Positions 1-10,589 of a stretch of DNA of 64,000 nucleotides are shown here, one piece after another. Under the pieces are notes generated by a model. It made no database searches. It was given only the letters and a program-made list of their open reading frames with translations, and was not told the DNA's origin. The DNA is from Acidovorax sp. 210-6. Lineage in GTDB: Bacteria; Pseudomonadota; Gammaproteobacteria; Burkholderiales; Burkholderiaceae_C. Numbering within the stretch: position 1 is the stretch's first letter; every line of letters starts with the position of its first letter. The translations under genes were made by a program, and so were the position numbers. The stretch spans positions 2,666,001-2,730,000 of the forward strand of contig NZ_JAACJE010000001.1 of the NCBI RefSeq assembly GCF_010020825.1, written 5' to 3'.

Positions 1-639
1 GGTACCGATGTCAAACGCCAGTGCCTGGCTGGGCAGGGGCTGGCGCGCCACCAGGTCCAGGTACTCCCCACGCACGGGCGAGAACACCCCGTAGTGCGGA
101 TGGATACGGTTGTGCGGCGCGGCGCCCAGCGCGGCAATCTCCACGCCCTTCTTGCGCCATTCATGCGCGCCCACGATGCCCAGCAGCTCACGCAGCGACA
201 CCACGCTGGGCGTGCCATCGGCCGGGCCCCAGGCTTCGGCACAGGCCACGCGCCAATCGGGCGCACGGCGCAGGGCGATGCTGTAGTCCCCCTCCAGCGC
301 AATGAGCAGCGCGCCCAGCGTGCGTGCGCGCTGCGCCTGCGCCTGGCGGTGCAGGTGAAAGCGCGTGGCGGCATCGGCCTGCGCTGTCTTGGCGGCGGCG
401 CGGGCTGCGGACGATGCTGGCTTGCGTTCGATGCGGCGCTGCAGAGCCTGCAAGAGCTGGCGCGCGTTCTGGAAATCACCCCGCCACAGCAGTGCCGTGC
501 CCTCGCAGGCCAGGCGGTAGGCCTGGTCAGCGCTCAGGCGGTCGTCGGCGACCTGCACGCGGCGCGGCGCAGCTGCGCCCTGGGCCGAACGCCAGTGCAG
601 CGTGTGCGTCTGGCCCTGCTCGGCCCATGCGATGGTCAC
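1..639 (-). CDS. Class I SAM-dependent methyltransferase (partial, C-terminus off the window)
   Basis: The 213 visible residues end at the window edge in FDIGT, which looks like the start of the glycine-rich SAM-binding motif I (FDIGTGTG type), so the catalytic half lies outside. The N-terminal part is helical and rich in Gln, Arg and Ala, followed by an RIHPHYGVFSP segment typical of small-molecule or RNA methyltransferases of this family. The chosen start is GTG at 639, one base after the stop of the upstream GNAT gene, which suggests co-transcription and coupling. No strong Shine-Dalgarno sequence is visible. The substrate cannot be told from this part. Confidence 0.6.
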   Translation of the reverse strand, partial: MTIAWAEQGQTHTLHWRSAQGAAAPRRVQVADDRLSADQAYRLACEGTALLWRGDFQNARQLLQALQRRIERKPASSAARAAAKTAQADAATRFHLHRQAQAQRARTLGALLIALEGDYSIALRRAPDWRVACAEAWGPADGTPSVVSLRELLGIVGAHEWRKKGVEIAALGAAPHNRIHPHYGVFSPVRGEYLDLVARQPLPSQALAFDIGT

Positions 640-640
640 T

Positions 641-1159
641 TCAACTCAGCGGGCGCTGCAAGCGCACTTCTTCGAGCTTGGCACCACCGATGACGGCGGT
701 CTTGGCCGTGGACATTTCGCGTTTGAAGCCGGCCATCTCGTGGAAGCGCAGCGCGCGCTCGTTGCGCAGCGGCACCCAGGCGGTGACGGTGGTGCAGCCT
801 TCTTCCTGCAGGCCTTCGCGTGCGGCATCCCACAGCGCCAGGCCCACGCCCTTGCTCCAGTGGGTGGGGGCGCAGTAGATGGCCCAGATCTCACCGGTGG
901 TGGGGCGGGTCTTTTCGTCGCGGGAGCGGTCGAAACCGACAAAGCCCACGATCTTGTCACCATCCACGGCCACCTGGACCTGGGGCTCGGAATATTCAAT
1001 GGCTTCGCGCCAGTAGGCCTGGCGCTTTTCGACGGAGAAGGACTTCAGCTGCTCGTCGGGCACCAGTCCTTTGAGGGCGGCCTGTGCGGCTACGGTGTGG
1101 ATCTGGGCGATGGCTTTGGCATCGCGGAGTGTGGCGGGACGAACCTGGATACTGGACAT
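641..1159 (-). CDS. GNAT family N-acetyltransferase
   Basis: A 172-residue single-domain protein of normal GNAT length that transfers an acetyl group from acetyl-CoA to an unknown amine. Beta strand 4 and the acetyl-CoA-binding region are seen in EIWAIYCAPTHWSKGVG, followed by the helix ALWDAAREGL. The C-terminal RNERALRFHEMAGF is the usual GNAT end motif. ATG at 1159 is the only good start. It lies just upstream of the partial methyltransferase gene on the same strand and probably shares its message. The substrate is unknown. Confidence 0.85.
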   Translation of the reverse strand: MSSIQVRPATLRDAKAIAQIHTVAAQAALKGLVPDEQLKSFSVEKRQAYWREAIEYSEPQVQVAVDGDKIVGFVGFDRSRDEKTRPTTGEIWAIYCAPTHWSKGVGLALWDAAREGLQEEGCTTVTAWVPLRNERALRFHEMAGFKREMSTAKTAVIGGAKLEEVRLQRPLS

Positions 1160-1221
1160 GAAAAACCGACCGGAAACAAACTGTCAAAAAACGAAACGGA
1201 GCGGCATTGTCGCCGCAAATG

Positions 1222-1250
1222 AAAAACGCCCCTCCACGGGGCGGGAAAAC
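1222..1250 (-). terminator. Intrinsic terminator of the aldehyde dehydrogenase gene
   Basis: On the minus strand, GCCCC-gtgga-GGGGC (1242 to 1228) is followed by a run of T (1226-1222). It lies about 30 bases past the stop of the aldehyde dehydrogenase gene. Confidence 0.75.
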
Positions 1251-1278
1251 GGGGCTGCGCTCCGGCGCTTTCCAGTGC

Positions 1279-2718
1279 TCAGAAAAGGCGGCGCAGCAGG
1301 CCCATGACCTGGTCGAAACGCGGCCCGTATGGTGGGTAGAACAAGTGGCCCATGGCCCAGCGCGACTGCACCAGCACCGACTTCTGGTGGCAAAAACGCA
1401 GGAAGCCCTGCTCGCCATGGTAGGCGCCCCAGCCGCTGTCGCCCACACCGCCAAAAGGCAGGCCGTCGTGGGCAATGTGCATGAGCGTGTCGTTCACGGT
1501 GACCCCGCCGCTGACGGTGCGGCGCAGCACGTCGTCACGCACGGCGGTGTCGTTGCCGAACCAGTACAGCGCCAGCGGGCGCGGGCCGCTGTTGATGTGG
1601 GTGATGGCGTCGTCGAGGCGCTCGTAGGAGATCACGGGCAGGACGGGGCCGAAGATTTCTTCCTGCATGAGCTGCATGCCCGAGGTGGCACCGAACACCA
1701 GCACCGGCGCCATCTGGCGGCTGGTGCCGCCATCTTGCACCGCCGCCTGCGGCGTGGGCGATTCGCCAGGGGCCGGGTCCATGTTCTGCACGTCGGCCCC
1801 TTGGGTCTGCGCCTGCTGCACCATGGTGCGCAGGCGGGCCAGGTGGCGCGGGCTGATGATGGAAGCGTAGTCGGGGTTGCCCGCGATGCGCGGGAACAGC
1901 TGGGCCACGGCCGTGCGGAATGCTTCGGCAAACGCCGCCTCCTGGCCGCGCGGCAGCAGCACGTAGTCGGGGGCGATGCAGGTCTGCCCGGCATTGAGCA
2001 GCTTGCCGTGCGCGATCTTGAGGGCAGCGTCCTTCAGGTCGCAACTGGCGTCGATGATGCAGGGCGACTTGCCGCCCAGCTCCAGCGTGGTGGGCGTCAG
2101 GTTGGCGGCGGCGGCCTGCGCCACCTTGCGCCCCACGGCCGTGGAGCCAGTGAACACCAGGTGGTCGAAGGGCAGCGCACTGAAGGCGCTGGCCACGGTC
2201 GCATCGCCCTGCACCACGCAGACCTCTTCGGGGGTGAAGAACTGGGCCAGCAACTGCGCCAGCTGGGCCGAAGTGTGGGGCGTGAGTTCGCTGGGCTTGA
2301 TCATCACGCGGTTGCCTGCGGCCAACGCGGTGATCGCCGGTGCCAGCGCGAGCTGCACCGGGTAGTTCCAGGGCGCGACCACGCCCACCACGCCCAGCGG
2401 CTGGCGCAGGATCATGGCGCTGGCGGGCTGCAGGTACAGCGGCGTGCCAACGCGCTGCGGCTTCATCCAGCGCGCCAGGTGGCGCAGGGTGTGGCCGATG
2501 AGCGAGCGCAGCACGAACATGTCGGCAATCTCGGTCAGGCGCTGCGAACGCACGCCGAAGTCGGCCTGCACGGCAGCGGCCAGCGTGGGGCCGTGCTCGT
2601 CCAGGAGCTTGCGCATGCGCAGCAGGCGCTCGCGGCGCACCAGCAGGGGCACATCCACCTGGGCGCGGCTGGCCTGGTACTGTGCGTCAAACAGGGCTTG
2701 AAGGTCGGCGTGGGTCAT
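1279..2718 (-). CDS. calB: Coniferyl-aldehyde dehydrogenase-type ALDH
   Basis: A 479-residue NAD(P)-dependent aldehyde dehydrogenase that oxidises an aldehyde to the acid; the closest remembered subfamily is coniferyl aldehyde dehydrogenase. Visible motifs are APWNYPVQL in the cofactor fold, FTGSTAVGRK, the general-base glutamate in ELGGKSP, and the catalytic cysteine in NAGQTCIAPDY. The C-terminal GVGDSGWGAYHGEQGF is also typical. The reading frame stays open upstream, but ATG at 2718 (MTHADLQ) gives the usual family length. It stands alone, with its own terminator downstream. The true substrate may be another aromatic or aliphatic aldehyde. Confidence 0.85.
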   Translation of the reverse strand: MTHADLQALFDAQYQASRAQVDVPLLVRRERLLRMRKLLDEHGPTLAAAVQADFGVRSQRLTEIADMFVLRSLIGHTLRHLARWMKPQRVGTPLYLQPASAMILRQPLGVVGVVAPWNYPVQLALAPAITALAAGNRVMIKPSELTPHTSAQLAQLLAQFFTPEEVCVVQGDATVASAFSALPFDHLVFTGSTAVGRKVAQAAAANLTPTTLELGGKSPCIIDASCDLKDAALKIAHGKLLNAGQTCIAPDYVLLPRGQEAAFAEAFRTAVAQLFPRIAGNPDYASIISPRHLARLRTMVQQAQTQGADVQNMDPAPGESPTPQAAVQDGGTSRQMAPVLVFGATSGMQLMQEEIFGPVLPVISYERLDDAITHINSGPRPLALYWFGNDTAVRDDVLRRTVSGGVTVNDTLMHIAHDGLPFGGVGDSGWGAYHGEQGFLRFCHQKSVLVQSRWAMGHLFYPPYGPRFDQVMGLLRRLF

Positions 2719-2767
2719 GCGCGCATCATACGGGCGGCAGGCATCCCGCATGTGTAGGGAGTTGCGT

Positions 2768-3112
2768 CTATCGCGGCGCGCCCGGCTCGCGCGGCTGCAC
2801 GTCGGTGATGTCCTCGGCGCCAGGCAGAGGGCGCAGGTGCGCAGGGGTGTCTGTACCCGGCGCAGCGCTGCGGCCAGAGCCCATCCAGTGCTCGCTTCGG
2901 CGCACCACGGTCGTCCAGCCGGTGCGCGGGTCGATGGGCATGGCCCAGGGAGTGACCGAGCGGCCCGTGACGCGCGCCCACAGGGCACGCAGCCCCCAGA
3001 GCAAGGCCAGCACCAGGGCTGCGGCCAGCAGGCTCACAAAGAACACCACGCCCATGGCCAGCAGCAACAGGCGCAGCATCCAGCGGGCCAGGCCCGCAAG
3101 CAGATCGTTCAA
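2768..3112 (-). CDS. Hypothetical small membrane protein
   Basis: A 114-residue protein not assigned to a family. Residues about 5-45 are strongly hydrophobic and rich in Leu, Ala and Val (one long or two short membrane helices). A basic stretch and a polar, proline-rich C-terminal half follow, probably in the cytoplasm. It lies between clpB and the aldehyde dehydrogenase gene on the same strand, with a two-hairpin repeat separating it from clpB. No function can be inferred. Confidence 0.6.
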   Translation of the reverse strand: MNDLLAGLARWMLRLLLLAMGVVFFVSLLAAALVLALLWGLRALWARVTGRSVTPWAMPIDPRTGWTTVVRRSEHWMGSGRSAAPGTDTPAHLRPLPGAEDITDVQPREPGAPR

Positions 3113-3133
3113 GCAACCTCCAGGTGTTTGAGT

Positions 3134-3190
3134 GAAATCGGCATCCAGCGCCCGTATTTCAGGCGCAAGATGCTATCTATTTTATAGCAA
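3134..3190 (+). repeat. Two-hairpin dispersed repeat, copy R1
   Basis: Left block GAAATCGG, hairpin 1 GCGCC/GGCGC (3148-3152 and 3162-3166), then hairpin 2 GCTAT/ATAGC (3172-3176 and 3184-3188). It ends two bases before the clpB stop codon (clpB is on the minus strand), so it would lie at the 3' end of clpB mRNA. Confidence 0.7.
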
Positions 3191-3191
3191 A

Positions 3192-5795
<2,604 letters not shown>

Positions 5796-5814
5796 GGCGA
5801 ATGTTTCTCCTATT

Positions 5815-5850
5815 GCATCCCAACTAAGGCCCGCTTTCAGTTTTTCAACG
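5815..5850 (-). promoter_or_regulatory. Possible sigma32 promoter of clpB
   Basis: On the minus strand a GTTGAAA-like -35 lies at 5849-5843, followed about 13 bases later by a poor CCTTAGTT-type -10. The -35 resembles the sigma32 consensus CTTGAAA, but the -10 is weak. Heat-shock control is expected for clpB, so this is offered as a candidate only. Confidence 0.3.
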
Positions 5851-5937
5851 GCGCACCGCCACAACATCCGCGCCGCGCCCCTTGACTTTGAAGTTTCTCG
5901 AAGGTTTGCAATGGAGCCTATTTCATCAGGAGAACCC

Positions 5938-6708
5938 ATGTCCCCCACCGAGCACCGTGCCCTGCTGCGCCCCACAGCCATTCTGGACTACACCCATCCC
6001 CGGATCGAGGCCCTGATCCAGTCACGCGGCTGGCGGCGCCTGCCAACGCGCGAGCGCATCGCCGCCATCTATGACTTTGTACGCAACGACATCGCCTTTG
6101 GCTACAACCTGGCCGACGACCTGCCCGCCTCGCGCGTGCTGGACGATGGGCTGGGCCAGTGCAATACCAAGGGCAGCCTGCTGATGGCCTTGCTGCGGGC
6201 CTGTGACATCCCCTGCCGCCTGCACGGCTTCACCATCGACAAGGCACTGCAGAAAGGCGCCATCACCGGCCTGGCCTACGCCCTGGCGCCACGCAACATC
6301 GTACACAGCTGGGTCGAGGTGGAACTGGACGGCCAGTGGCTGGAACTGGAAGGTTTCATCCTGGATGCCGACTACCTGCGCGCCCTGCAACAACGCTTTG
6401 CCAAGCACCAGGGGCCTTTTTGCGGCTATGGAGTTGCCACGCCCGACCTGCACGCCCCTCCCGTCGAATGGAATGGCGGCAACACCTACATCCAGAAAGA
6501 CGGCATCAACCAGGACCTGGGGGTGTTCGACGACCCGGACCGCTTTTACGCGCGCCATGGCGCGAACCTGGACGGCCTCAAGCGCTGGCTGTTCCAGACC
6601 GTGGTACGCCGCTGGATGAACCGGAACGTGGCGCGCATCCGCAGTGCCCAGTCCAGCCACCCACCGCAGGCAGGCAGCCAGCCAGCAACGCCTCAAGGGC
6701 GCCAGTAG
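5938..6708 (+). CDS. Transglutaminase-like domain protein
   Basis: A 256-residue cytoplasmic protein with the transglutaminase-like (papain-fold) core. The likely catalytic cysteine is in [12 protein letters not shown], the histidine in NIVHSWVEV, and the acidic residue in the following [10 protein letters not shown]. Such proteins may act as amidases or proteases; the substrate is not known. ATG at 5938 is preferred over 5911 because AGGAGA lies just upstream. It is divergent from clpB and overlaps the 3' end of the convergent GNAT gene by 16 bases. Confidence 0.8.
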   Translation: MSPTEHRALLRPTAILDYTHPRIEALIQSRGWRRLPTRERIAAIYDFVRNDIAFGYNLADDLPASRVLDDGLGQCNTKGSLLMALLRACDIPCRLHGFTIDKALQKGAITGLAYALAPRNIVHSWVEVELDGQWLELEGFILDADYLRALQQRFAKHQGPFCGYGVATPDLHAPPVEWNGGNTYIQKDGINQDLGVFDDPDRFYARHGANLDGLKRWLFQTVVRRWMNRNVARIRSAQSSHPPQAGSQPATPQGRQ

Positions 6709-7442
6709 GCATAGCCCCAGGCCAGCGCCAGCCCCGCGCGCCGGTACAACGCCAGTGCGGGGGCGTTGTGCTGGTCCACCTGCAGGAACACGCGCTCGAT
6801 GCCGCGCTGGCGCGCCTCTTGCGCCATGGCGCGCAGCACACATGCCGCCAGGCCCTGGCCGCGCTGCGCCGCCGCCGTGCGCATGCCGTGCACGCCCAGC
6901 CAGCCCTGGCTGTAGCTCGCAGCACCGCAGGCCACGGTCTCGCCCGCCCTTTGCACGCTGGCGTAGCGCAGCCCCTGGGCACGGGCCAGCGCGCGGGCAC
7001 GGCTGGCACCATCCACCGGGTCCAGGCCTGCGCCCAGGTACATGGCCATCCAGGCGGCGTTGGGCTGGACTTCCAGTCGCACTTCGGCGCCGTTGCCGGG
7101 CAGGTCCAGCAAGGCCTGCACCGTGCCCACCTGGGTCCAGGTGGGCTGCCTGCGCTGCCAGCCCTGGGCCTGCAAGGCCTGGTGCCAAGGCGCATACGCA
7201 GGCGCCTCAGGCAAGCGCAGGGTGGGCGGGTATCCGGCAGCCCGGTAGGCCTGCACGATGGCGTCCAGGAGTTCGAGCGGCTGCGCCGCATGGTGCAGAG
7301 GCACGGCGCTGCGCGCGCGGCCCACGGTGCCGCTGTCCATGGGCAGCAGCCAGCCGGGGCACTCGTCCAGGCGCTCGGGCGCCACTGCGGCCACGGTGGC
7401 GCGCTCTATCGATTCAATGTCGGAAGGAAGGACGGTATGCAT
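6693..7442 (-). CDS. GNAT family N-acetyltransferase (two-domain length)
   Basis: A 249-residue protein. The C-terminal half carries the GNAT fold, with the acetyl-CoA-binding segment MRTAAAQRGQGLAACVLRAM and the end motif QVDQHNAPALALYRRAGL. The N-terminal half is a poorly conserved GNAT-like or substrate-binding region. It converges with the transglutaminase-like gene (16-base overlap) and lies 26 bases downstream of the DUF1284 gene on the same strand, so it may be the third gene of the bioY message. The substrate is unknown. Confidence 0.8.
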   Translation of the reverse strand: MHTVLPSDIESIERATVAAVAPERLDECPGWLLPMDSGTVGRARSAVPLHHAAQPLELLDAIVQAYRAAGYPPTLRLPEAPAYAPWHQALQAQGWQRRQPTWTQVGTVQALLDLPGNGAEVRLEVQPNAAWMAMYLGAGLDPVDGASRARALARAQGLRYASVQRAGETVACGAASYSQGWLGVHGMRTAAAQRGQGLAACVLRAMAQEARQRGIERVFLQVDQHNAPALALYRRAGLALAWGYAYWRP

Positions 7443-7468
7443 GTCAGTGGAAGATCATGCACGAGCGG

Positions 7469-7915
7469 TCAATCCATTGGCACGGCCACCGGCTCCATGT
7501 GCAGCAGGGTGCCCGCAAACCCGTTGCGCGCAATGTCGGCACACAGGCCGTCCCAGGGGCAGCCTGCACACGCGCGATGGAACTGTCCCTGGGCAAAGGC
7601 TGCGCGCAGTTGCGCCAGGCGCTGCGCGCTGAGCGTCAGACGCGCGCCCGGCACCAGCGGCCTTTCAAACCAGGGGGCCAGCGCATCGGCCGCCAGTTGA
7701 TCGCGCTGCGTGACGCTCTGGTTGTGGCAGTGCGCGCAGGGGTCACCGCTCAGGGGAGCGCAGATGGCGTCCGGGCCGATGACCAATTCAATGGGCTCTG
7801 CGGCCGCCAGCCGTTGCACGATGCCATTGAACCCGTGGACGAAGGCCGGGCTGTAGCCTTCGCCCGAATAGCTCAGCATGCACAGCAGGTGGTGTGCACG
7901 CAATGGCACGGCCAT
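7469..7915 (-). CDS. DUF1284 domain protein, Cys-rich, coupled to bioY
   Basis: A 148-residue protein with the DUF1284 pattern: RAHHLLCMLSYSGEGYS near the start, GPDAICAPL, then CAHCHNQSVTQRD and a C-terminal CAGCPWDGLC. The conserved His and Cys residues suggest a metal or Fe-S site, but the function is unknown. ATG at 7915 shares a base with the bioY stop codon (TGATG), so it is translationally coupled to BioY. A longer start at 7948 would overlap bioY by 34 bases and is less likely. The pairing suggests a role linked to biotin or another vitamin; this is inference. Confidence 0.8.
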   Translation of the reverse strand: MAVPLRAHHLLCMLSYSGEGYSPAFVHGFNGIVQRLAAAEPIELVIGPDAICAPLSGDPCAHCHNQSVTQRDQLAADALAPWFERPLVPGARLTLSAQRLAQLRAAFAQGQFHRACAGCPWDGLCADIARNGFAGTLLHMEPVAVPMD

Positions 7916-8493
7916 CAGCGCTTCCAGTGGCTGCGTGCGCTGTGCCACAGGGCCAGCGACGCCGCCCCCAGGGCCGACTTGACCACATCACCGACCAGAA
8001 AGGGCTGCACGCCCAACTGCCACCCCTTGGCTGCACCCACCATGGCCCCCAGCCACAGCCCGCCCAGCGCCAGGATGAGCGTGGTGCACAGAAACATGGC
8101 CCCAAAGGCACGCAGCGGGCGGGCGCCATCCCAGCCGCGAGCGGCCAGCCAGCCCATCAGCACCGCACCGACCGGGAAGGCAAACAGGTACCCGCCCGTG
8201 GGCCCGAAGAAGGGTGCGAGGCCGCCCTTGCCGCCAGCCAGCACCGGCATGCCCAGCGCCGCTTCGAGCAGCCAGGCCAGCACGGTCAACCCACCCAGGC
8301 GCCAGCCGTAGAGCGCGCCCACCATGAGCACGGCAAAGGTCTGCATGGACACCGGCACGGGCGACAGCGGAATGCTCACGTACGACGACAGGGTGAGCAC
8401 CACCGTGCCCGCCAACACCAAGCCCGCCTGGCGCAACCACCGCGCCGGGCCTTGCACACCGACGACCGGGGAAACAGAAACATCTTGAGTCAT
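7915..8493 (-). CDS. bioY: Biotin transporter substrate-binding (S) component BioY
   Basis: A 192-residue integral membrane protein with about six hydrophobic segments, of normal BioY length. The signature GGKGGLAPFFGPTGGYLF in the middle is diagnostic for the biotin-binding S component of ECF transporters. It can act alone or with an energising EcfT/EcfA module; none is seen here. ATG at 8493 has an AGGA about 8 bases upstream. The gene is divergent from birA, and a BirA-type operator overlaps its promoter, so biotin repression is likely. Confidence 0.95.
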   Translation of the reverse strand: MTQDVSVSPVVGVQGPARWLRQAGLVLAGTVVLTLSSYVSIPLSPVPVSMQTFAVLMVGALYGWRLGGLTVLAWLLEAALGMPVLAGGKGGLAPFFGPTGGYLFAFPVGAVLMGWLAARGWDGARPLRAFGAMFLCTTLILALGGLWLGAMVGAAKGWQLGVQPFLVGDVVKSALGAASLALWHSARSHWKR

Positions 8494-8554
8494 GAACCAA
8501 TCCTGTTGAAAAAACAATGACGAAGGCTCGCTCCCCCGCCGAAAAACGCACGCA

Positions 8555-8583
8555 AGTATCTGCACCGAAGCGCCAATTGTCAA
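8555..8583 (-). promoter_or_regulatory. Sigma70 promoter of bioY
   Basis: On the minus strand a perfect -35 TTGACA (8583-8578) is followed by a 17-base spacer and a -10 GATACT (8560-8555). Transcription would start near 8548, about 55 bases before the bioY ATG. The -35 lies within the left arm of the BirA-like operator. Confidence 0.7.
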
Positions 8584-8608
8584 CCAAAATTTATAATTAC
8601 GTTTACAC
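8577..8608. promoter_or_regulatory. BirA-type biotin operator between bioY and birA
   Basis: TTGTCAACC (8577-8585), 14 AT-rich bases, then CGTTTACAC (8600-8608). The known BirA box is TTGTAAACC, a spacer of about 14-16, then GGTTTACAA; this site differs at one position in the left arm and two in the right. The neighbouring BirA has the DNA-binding domain needed for repression, and the operator covers the bioY -35. Confidence 0.7.
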
Positions 8609-8664
8609 AAATCAGGCTCAGGGCATCAAGTCTGGTCACGACAAACTGCGGCACACTCCCCGGC

Positions 8665-9654
8665 ATGAAAGCCACATTGGATCCCCGCGAAGTGCTGCAG
8701 CAACTGGCCCATGGCGGGCCGGTGTCGGGTGCGGAGCTGGCTGCGCAACTGGGTGTCACACGCGCCGCCGTCTGGAAGCAGATCGAGGCGCTGCGCGCCG
8801 CAGGGCTGCCCATCGAGGCACGCACCAAGGTGGGCTACTGTCTGCCCTGGCCCATGGAGCTGCTGGACGCCGAGCGCATCCAGCAGGCCCTGCCCAACCC
8901 AGCCACCCCCGTGCAAGTGCATTGGGCGCTCGATTCCACGCAGGATGCGCTGGCGCGCCTGCCGGGCGACGCCCCTGATCTGTCCGTGGTGCTGGCCGAA
9001 ACACAGACGCAAGGGCGTGGTCGGCGTGGGCATGGGTGGGCGTCCCCCCCTTGCCTGGGGCTGTACCTGTCGTGTCTGAAGCACTTCGCGGGCGGGCCCG
9101 CCAGCCTGGCGGGCCTGTCCATTGCCGCCGGGGTGTGCGTGGCCCAGGCCCTGACCGAAGCCGGTGTGCCGGACCTGCAACTCAAATGGCCCAATGACGT
9201 GCTGGCGCACGGCGCCAAGCTGGCTGGCGTTCTGATCGAGGTGCAGGGCGAATACGACGGCCCCTGCACCGCGCGCGTGGGTGTGGGCGTGAACCTGCGG
9301 CTGCCACCGGAATGGCATGCCAGGCTGGGTCAGCCCGTCACGGACCTGGCCACGCTATGCGGCGGTAGGCCGCCGGAGCGCAATGCGCTGGCGGCGCGGC
9401 TGATCGACCATCTGCGCACGGGTTTGATCACATTCGAGGAAAAAGGCCTGGTGCCCTTCGTGCCGGACTTTGCCCGGCGGGACGCACTGGCGGGCCAGGC
9501 CCTGACCCTCACCGGTGCGGGGGATCTGCACCAGGGCGTGGGCCGGGGGATCGATGCCCGTGGCGCGCTGCGCGTGGAACACGCGGGCCAGGTACACACC
9601 ATCCAGAGCAGCCATGTGTCGGTGCGCCTGCAGCCCTCCTCGGGCGGCGGCTGA
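8665..9654 (+). CDS. birA: Bifunctional biotin-protein ligase / biotin repressor BirA
   Basis: A 329-residue protein that attaches biotin to the carrier subunit of acetyl-CoA carboxylase and represses biotin genes. Residues about 10-60 form a helix-turn-helix (VSGAELAAQLGVTRAAVWKQI). The ligase core has GRGRRGHGW, which binds biotinyl-AMP, then LKWPNDVL and KLAGVLIE. The C-terminal SH3-like domain follows. The N-terminal HTH marks it as a regulatory, group II ligase. It is divergent from bioY across a matching operator and converges on moaE with a 14-base gap. Confidence 0.95.
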   Translation: MKATLDPREVLQQLAHGGPVSGAELAAQLGVTRAAVWKQIEALRAAGLPIEARTKVGYCLPWPMELLDAERIQQALPNPATPVQVHWALDSTQDALARLPGDAPDLSVVLAETQTQGRGRRGHGWASPPCLGLYLSCLKHFAGGPASLAGLSIAAGVCVAQALTEAGVPDLQLKWPNDVLAHGAKLAGVLIEVQGEYDGPCTARVGVGVNLRLPPEWHARLGQPVTDLATLCGGRPPERNALAARLIDHLRTGLITFEEKGLVPFVPDFARRDALAGQALTLTGAGDLHQGVGRGIDARGALRVEHAGQVHTIQSSHVSVRLQPSSGGG

Positions 9655-9668
9655 CCCCCTCGGCGCCC

Positions 9669-10151
9669 TCAGGCGTTTTGCGCCACGATGCCCCAGCGCG
9701 CCAGCGCCGCATCGTCGCTCACGCGGGCATCGACCCAGCGCGCACCTTGCGGGGTTTGTTCCTTCTTCCAGAACGGCGCCTGGGTCTTGAGGTAGTCCAT
9801 CAGGAACTCGCAGGCCTCAAAACTCGCGCCCCGATGCGCCGAGGTCACGGCCACGAGCACGATCTGGTCGAGCGGCGCGAGCAGGCCCACGCGGTGGATG
9901 ACGCGCGCGCCAAAGATGTCGAAGCGCGCCATGGCGGCGTCGATCATGGCCTCGATGGATTTTTCGGTCATGCCAGGGTAGTGCTCCAGTTCCATGGAGG
10001 CCACGGCGTCGCCCTCGGCCCCATTGCGGTCGCGCACCGTGCCCACAAAGCAGCACACAGCGCCCACGCGCTTGTCCTGCGCACGCAGGGCGGCCAGTTC
10101 GGCAGAGACATCAAAATCATGGGTCTGGATCGAGACACGCGGTGGGTTCAT
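9669..10151 (-). CDS. moaE: Molybdopterin synthase catalytic subunit MoaE
   Basis: A 160-residue large subunit of molybdopterin synthase, which inserts two sulfurs carried by MoaD into precursor Z. Visible motifs are FVGTVRDRN near residue 40, the HRVGLLAPLDQIVLV strand, TSAHRGASFEACEFLMDYLK, and the catalytic lysine region FWKKE. Its partner moaD is 2.6 kb away on the same strand, separated by unrelated genes. ATG at 10151 fits the family length. Confidence 0.95.
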   Translation of the reverse strand: MNPPRVSIQTHDFDVSAELAALRAQDKRVGAVCCFVGTVRDRNGAEGDAVASMELEHYPGMTEKSIEAMIDAAMARFDIFGARVIHRVGLLAPLDQIVLVAVTSAHRGASFEACEFLMDYLKTQAPFWKKEQTPQGARWVDARVSDDAALARWGIVAQNA

Positions 10152-10172
10152 GGCCAGGACAGTACGGGAAAA

Positions 10173-10403
10173 TTATGGAGAGCGGTGCAGGCGCGGCGCG
10201 GCCAGCAGGGCGCGCTCTTCCTCGACGAACGCGGCCAGCAGCCGCAGCGCAGGGGTGGGCGAAAGTTCAGCCAGCAGCGCCTGCAGCCGAACGATGTCGG
10301 CAACGGTGGGCGCTACCTTGATCTGCGCCCTGGCCATCTCCAGGTTGCCTGCGCGGATCAGCGCAAAGACCTTGGCAGCCCATTCATTTTTCGCTCGCGC
10401 CAT
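10173..10403 (-). CDS. Hypothetical protein, 76 aa
   Basis: A small helical protein (MARAKNEWAAKVFALIRAG...) with no recognised family. The ATG at 10403 follows GGAAAGG at a good distance, and third positions are GC-rich as in its neighbours, so it is probably real. It ends 21 bases before moaE on the same strand and could be in its message. No function can be inferred. Confidence 0.5.
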   Translation of the reverse strand: MARAKNEWAAKVFALIRAGNLEMARAQIKVAPTVADIVRLQALLAELSPTPALRLLAAFVEEERALLAAPRLHRSP

Positions 10404-10450
10404 GGCGCCCTTTCCGGTGTCTTCAGGTTCGGCGATCGATTCTCGATACG

Positions 10451-10585
10451 ATGTACCCGCACTGTAACGCCCATTGGAGCCTGTTTGCCGCCCACCGCCT
10501 TGCCGACCGAAAAATGGGCCAGCTTGTCACCTTTGAACTGGAGCAGGACATTGCGCGCTTCCAGCAGCAGTTCACACCCGACTGA
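10451..10585 (+). CDS. Possible small protein, 44 aa
   Basis: A short open frame (MYPHCNAHWSLFAAHRLADR...FTPD) with fairly GC-rich third positions, ending four bases before the ATG of the next gene. There is no convincing ribosome-binding site and no alternative upstream start. It may be a leader or coupling peptide, or chance. Confidence 0.3.
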   Translation: MYPHCNAHWSLFAAHRLADRKMGQLVTFELEQDIARFQQQFTPD

Positions 10586-10589
10586 ACAC

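Noticed and set aside
1-6. A KpnI site (GGTACC) exactly at the window start
   Set aside because: It falls in codons of a normal methyltransferase motif (IGT), so it need not mean a cloning junction.
1207-2757. A 516-codon frame opposite the aldehyde dehydrogenase gene
   Set aside because: A low-complexity Gln/His/Arg-rich translation. The minus-strand gene has all ALDH motifs.
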